Assembly (NCBI GenBank): GCA_017418765.1
Contig: JAFOMV010000224.1
Span: forward strand, 1 to 6,111
Source: Ruminococcus sp.
GTDB lineage: Bacteria; Bacillota_A; Clostridia; Oscillospirales; Ruminococcaceae
DNA length: 6,111 nucleotides
Direction: 5' to 3'
Shown here: one piece after another, positions 5,899 to 6,111 of the stretch
Layout of the letters: every line of letters starts with the position of its first letter
Numbering within the stretch: position 1 is the stretch's first letter
Notes under the pieces: generated by a model
What the model was told of the DNA's origin: nothing
What the model saw: only the letters and a program-made list of their open reading frames with translations
The model's database searches: none
Translations under genes and position numbers: made by a program

Positions 5899-5907
5899 AA
5901 TTTAATC

Positions 5908-6111
5908 ATGTCAAATGAAATGCAGTTAAAATACGGCTGTAACCCAAATCAGAAGCCTTCAAGAGTCTATATGGCTGACGGAAGCGAGCTCCCTATCGAG
6001 GTGCTCTGCGGAAAGCCCGGCTATATCAACCTTCTTGACGCTTTCAACGGCTGGCAGCTCGTTAAGGAGCTGAAGGCTGCTACAGGTGTTTGTGCAGCTA
6101 CTTCATTCAAG
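5908..6111 (+). CDS. purH: AICAR formyltransferase, stand-alone PurH C-terminal-domain type (3' truncated by window edge)
   Basis: The enzyme transfers formyl from 10-formyltetrahydrofolate to AICAR, giving FAICAR, the substrate of the PurO encoded just upstream. Only the first 68 codons are in the window. They read as the start of the PurH transformylase domain: LKYGCNPNQKPSRVY (7-21), LPIEVLCGKPGYINLLDAFN (28-47), GWQLVKELKAATG (48-60) and ATSFK (64-68). In bifunctional PurH these blocks come after about 200 residues of cyclohydrolase domain, which is absent here. The last visible residue is the Lys of the catalytic Lys-His pair (K266-H267 in vertebrate ATIC); the His would be the next codon, just outside the window. 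A full protein of roughly 390 residues would be expected for stand-alone family members. Some authors use a different symbol for the monofunctional enzyme. Confidence 0.93.
   Translation, partial: MSNEMQLKYGCNPNQKPSRVYMADGSELPIEVLCGKPGYINLLDAFNGWQLVKELKAATGVCAATSFK

Noticed and set aside
5873..5907. Terminator or promoter between purO and the transformylase gene
   Set aside because: The 35-nt gap shows no stem and no -35/-10 pair, only a ribosome binding site.

Overview
The window looks like part of a de novo purine biosynthesis operon from a Gram-positive, anaerobic, gut or rumen member of the Clostridia, most likely a Ruminococcus-type Oscillospiraceae. This placement is an inference. It rests on strong AGGAGG-type ribosome binding sites, moderate GC content, the combination of an archaeal-type IMP cyclohydrolase with a separate AICAR transformylase, a PurN of clostridial type, and a secreted cellulose-binding expansin. 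All genes lie on the + strand with short gaps, and none is convincingly encoded on the - strand.

Layout: the 3' part of purF (1-908) is followed by a 33-nt-armed inverted repeat built of heptanucleotide units (913-1018), then complete purM (1042-2079). A GC-rich hairpin (2091-2124) separates purM from three genes unrelated to purines: a secreted bacterial expansin (2151-3044) and two small membrane proteins that resemble each other and the DUF3592 family (3057-3521 and 3536-3943). Purine genes resume with purN (3965-4588). Its stop codon overlaps the start of a five-helix membrane protein of the PF06541 (CmpB-like) type (4585-5145). The window closes with an archaeal-type IMP cyclohydrolase, purO (5159-5872), and the first 68 codons of a stand-alone AICAR transformylase, the C-terminal half of classical PurH (5908 onward, running off the end).

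How the genes work together: PurF makes phosphoribosylamine from PRPP and glutamine. PurN formylates GAR, PurM closes the aminoimidazole ring to give AIR, the AICAR transformylase adds the last one-carbon unit, and PurO closes the second ring to give IMP. Steps carried out by PurD, PurL/Q/S, PurE/K, PurC and PurB are not encoded here. The expansin acts outside the cell on plant cell walls and has no known link to purine synthesis, so its place in the cluster is the most notable feature. No mobile element genes, CRISPR arrays, tRNAs or rRNAs were seen. The window is mostly well-understood metabolism. The items worth following up are the expansin and membrane-protein insert, the heptad inverted repeat, and the split PurH function.
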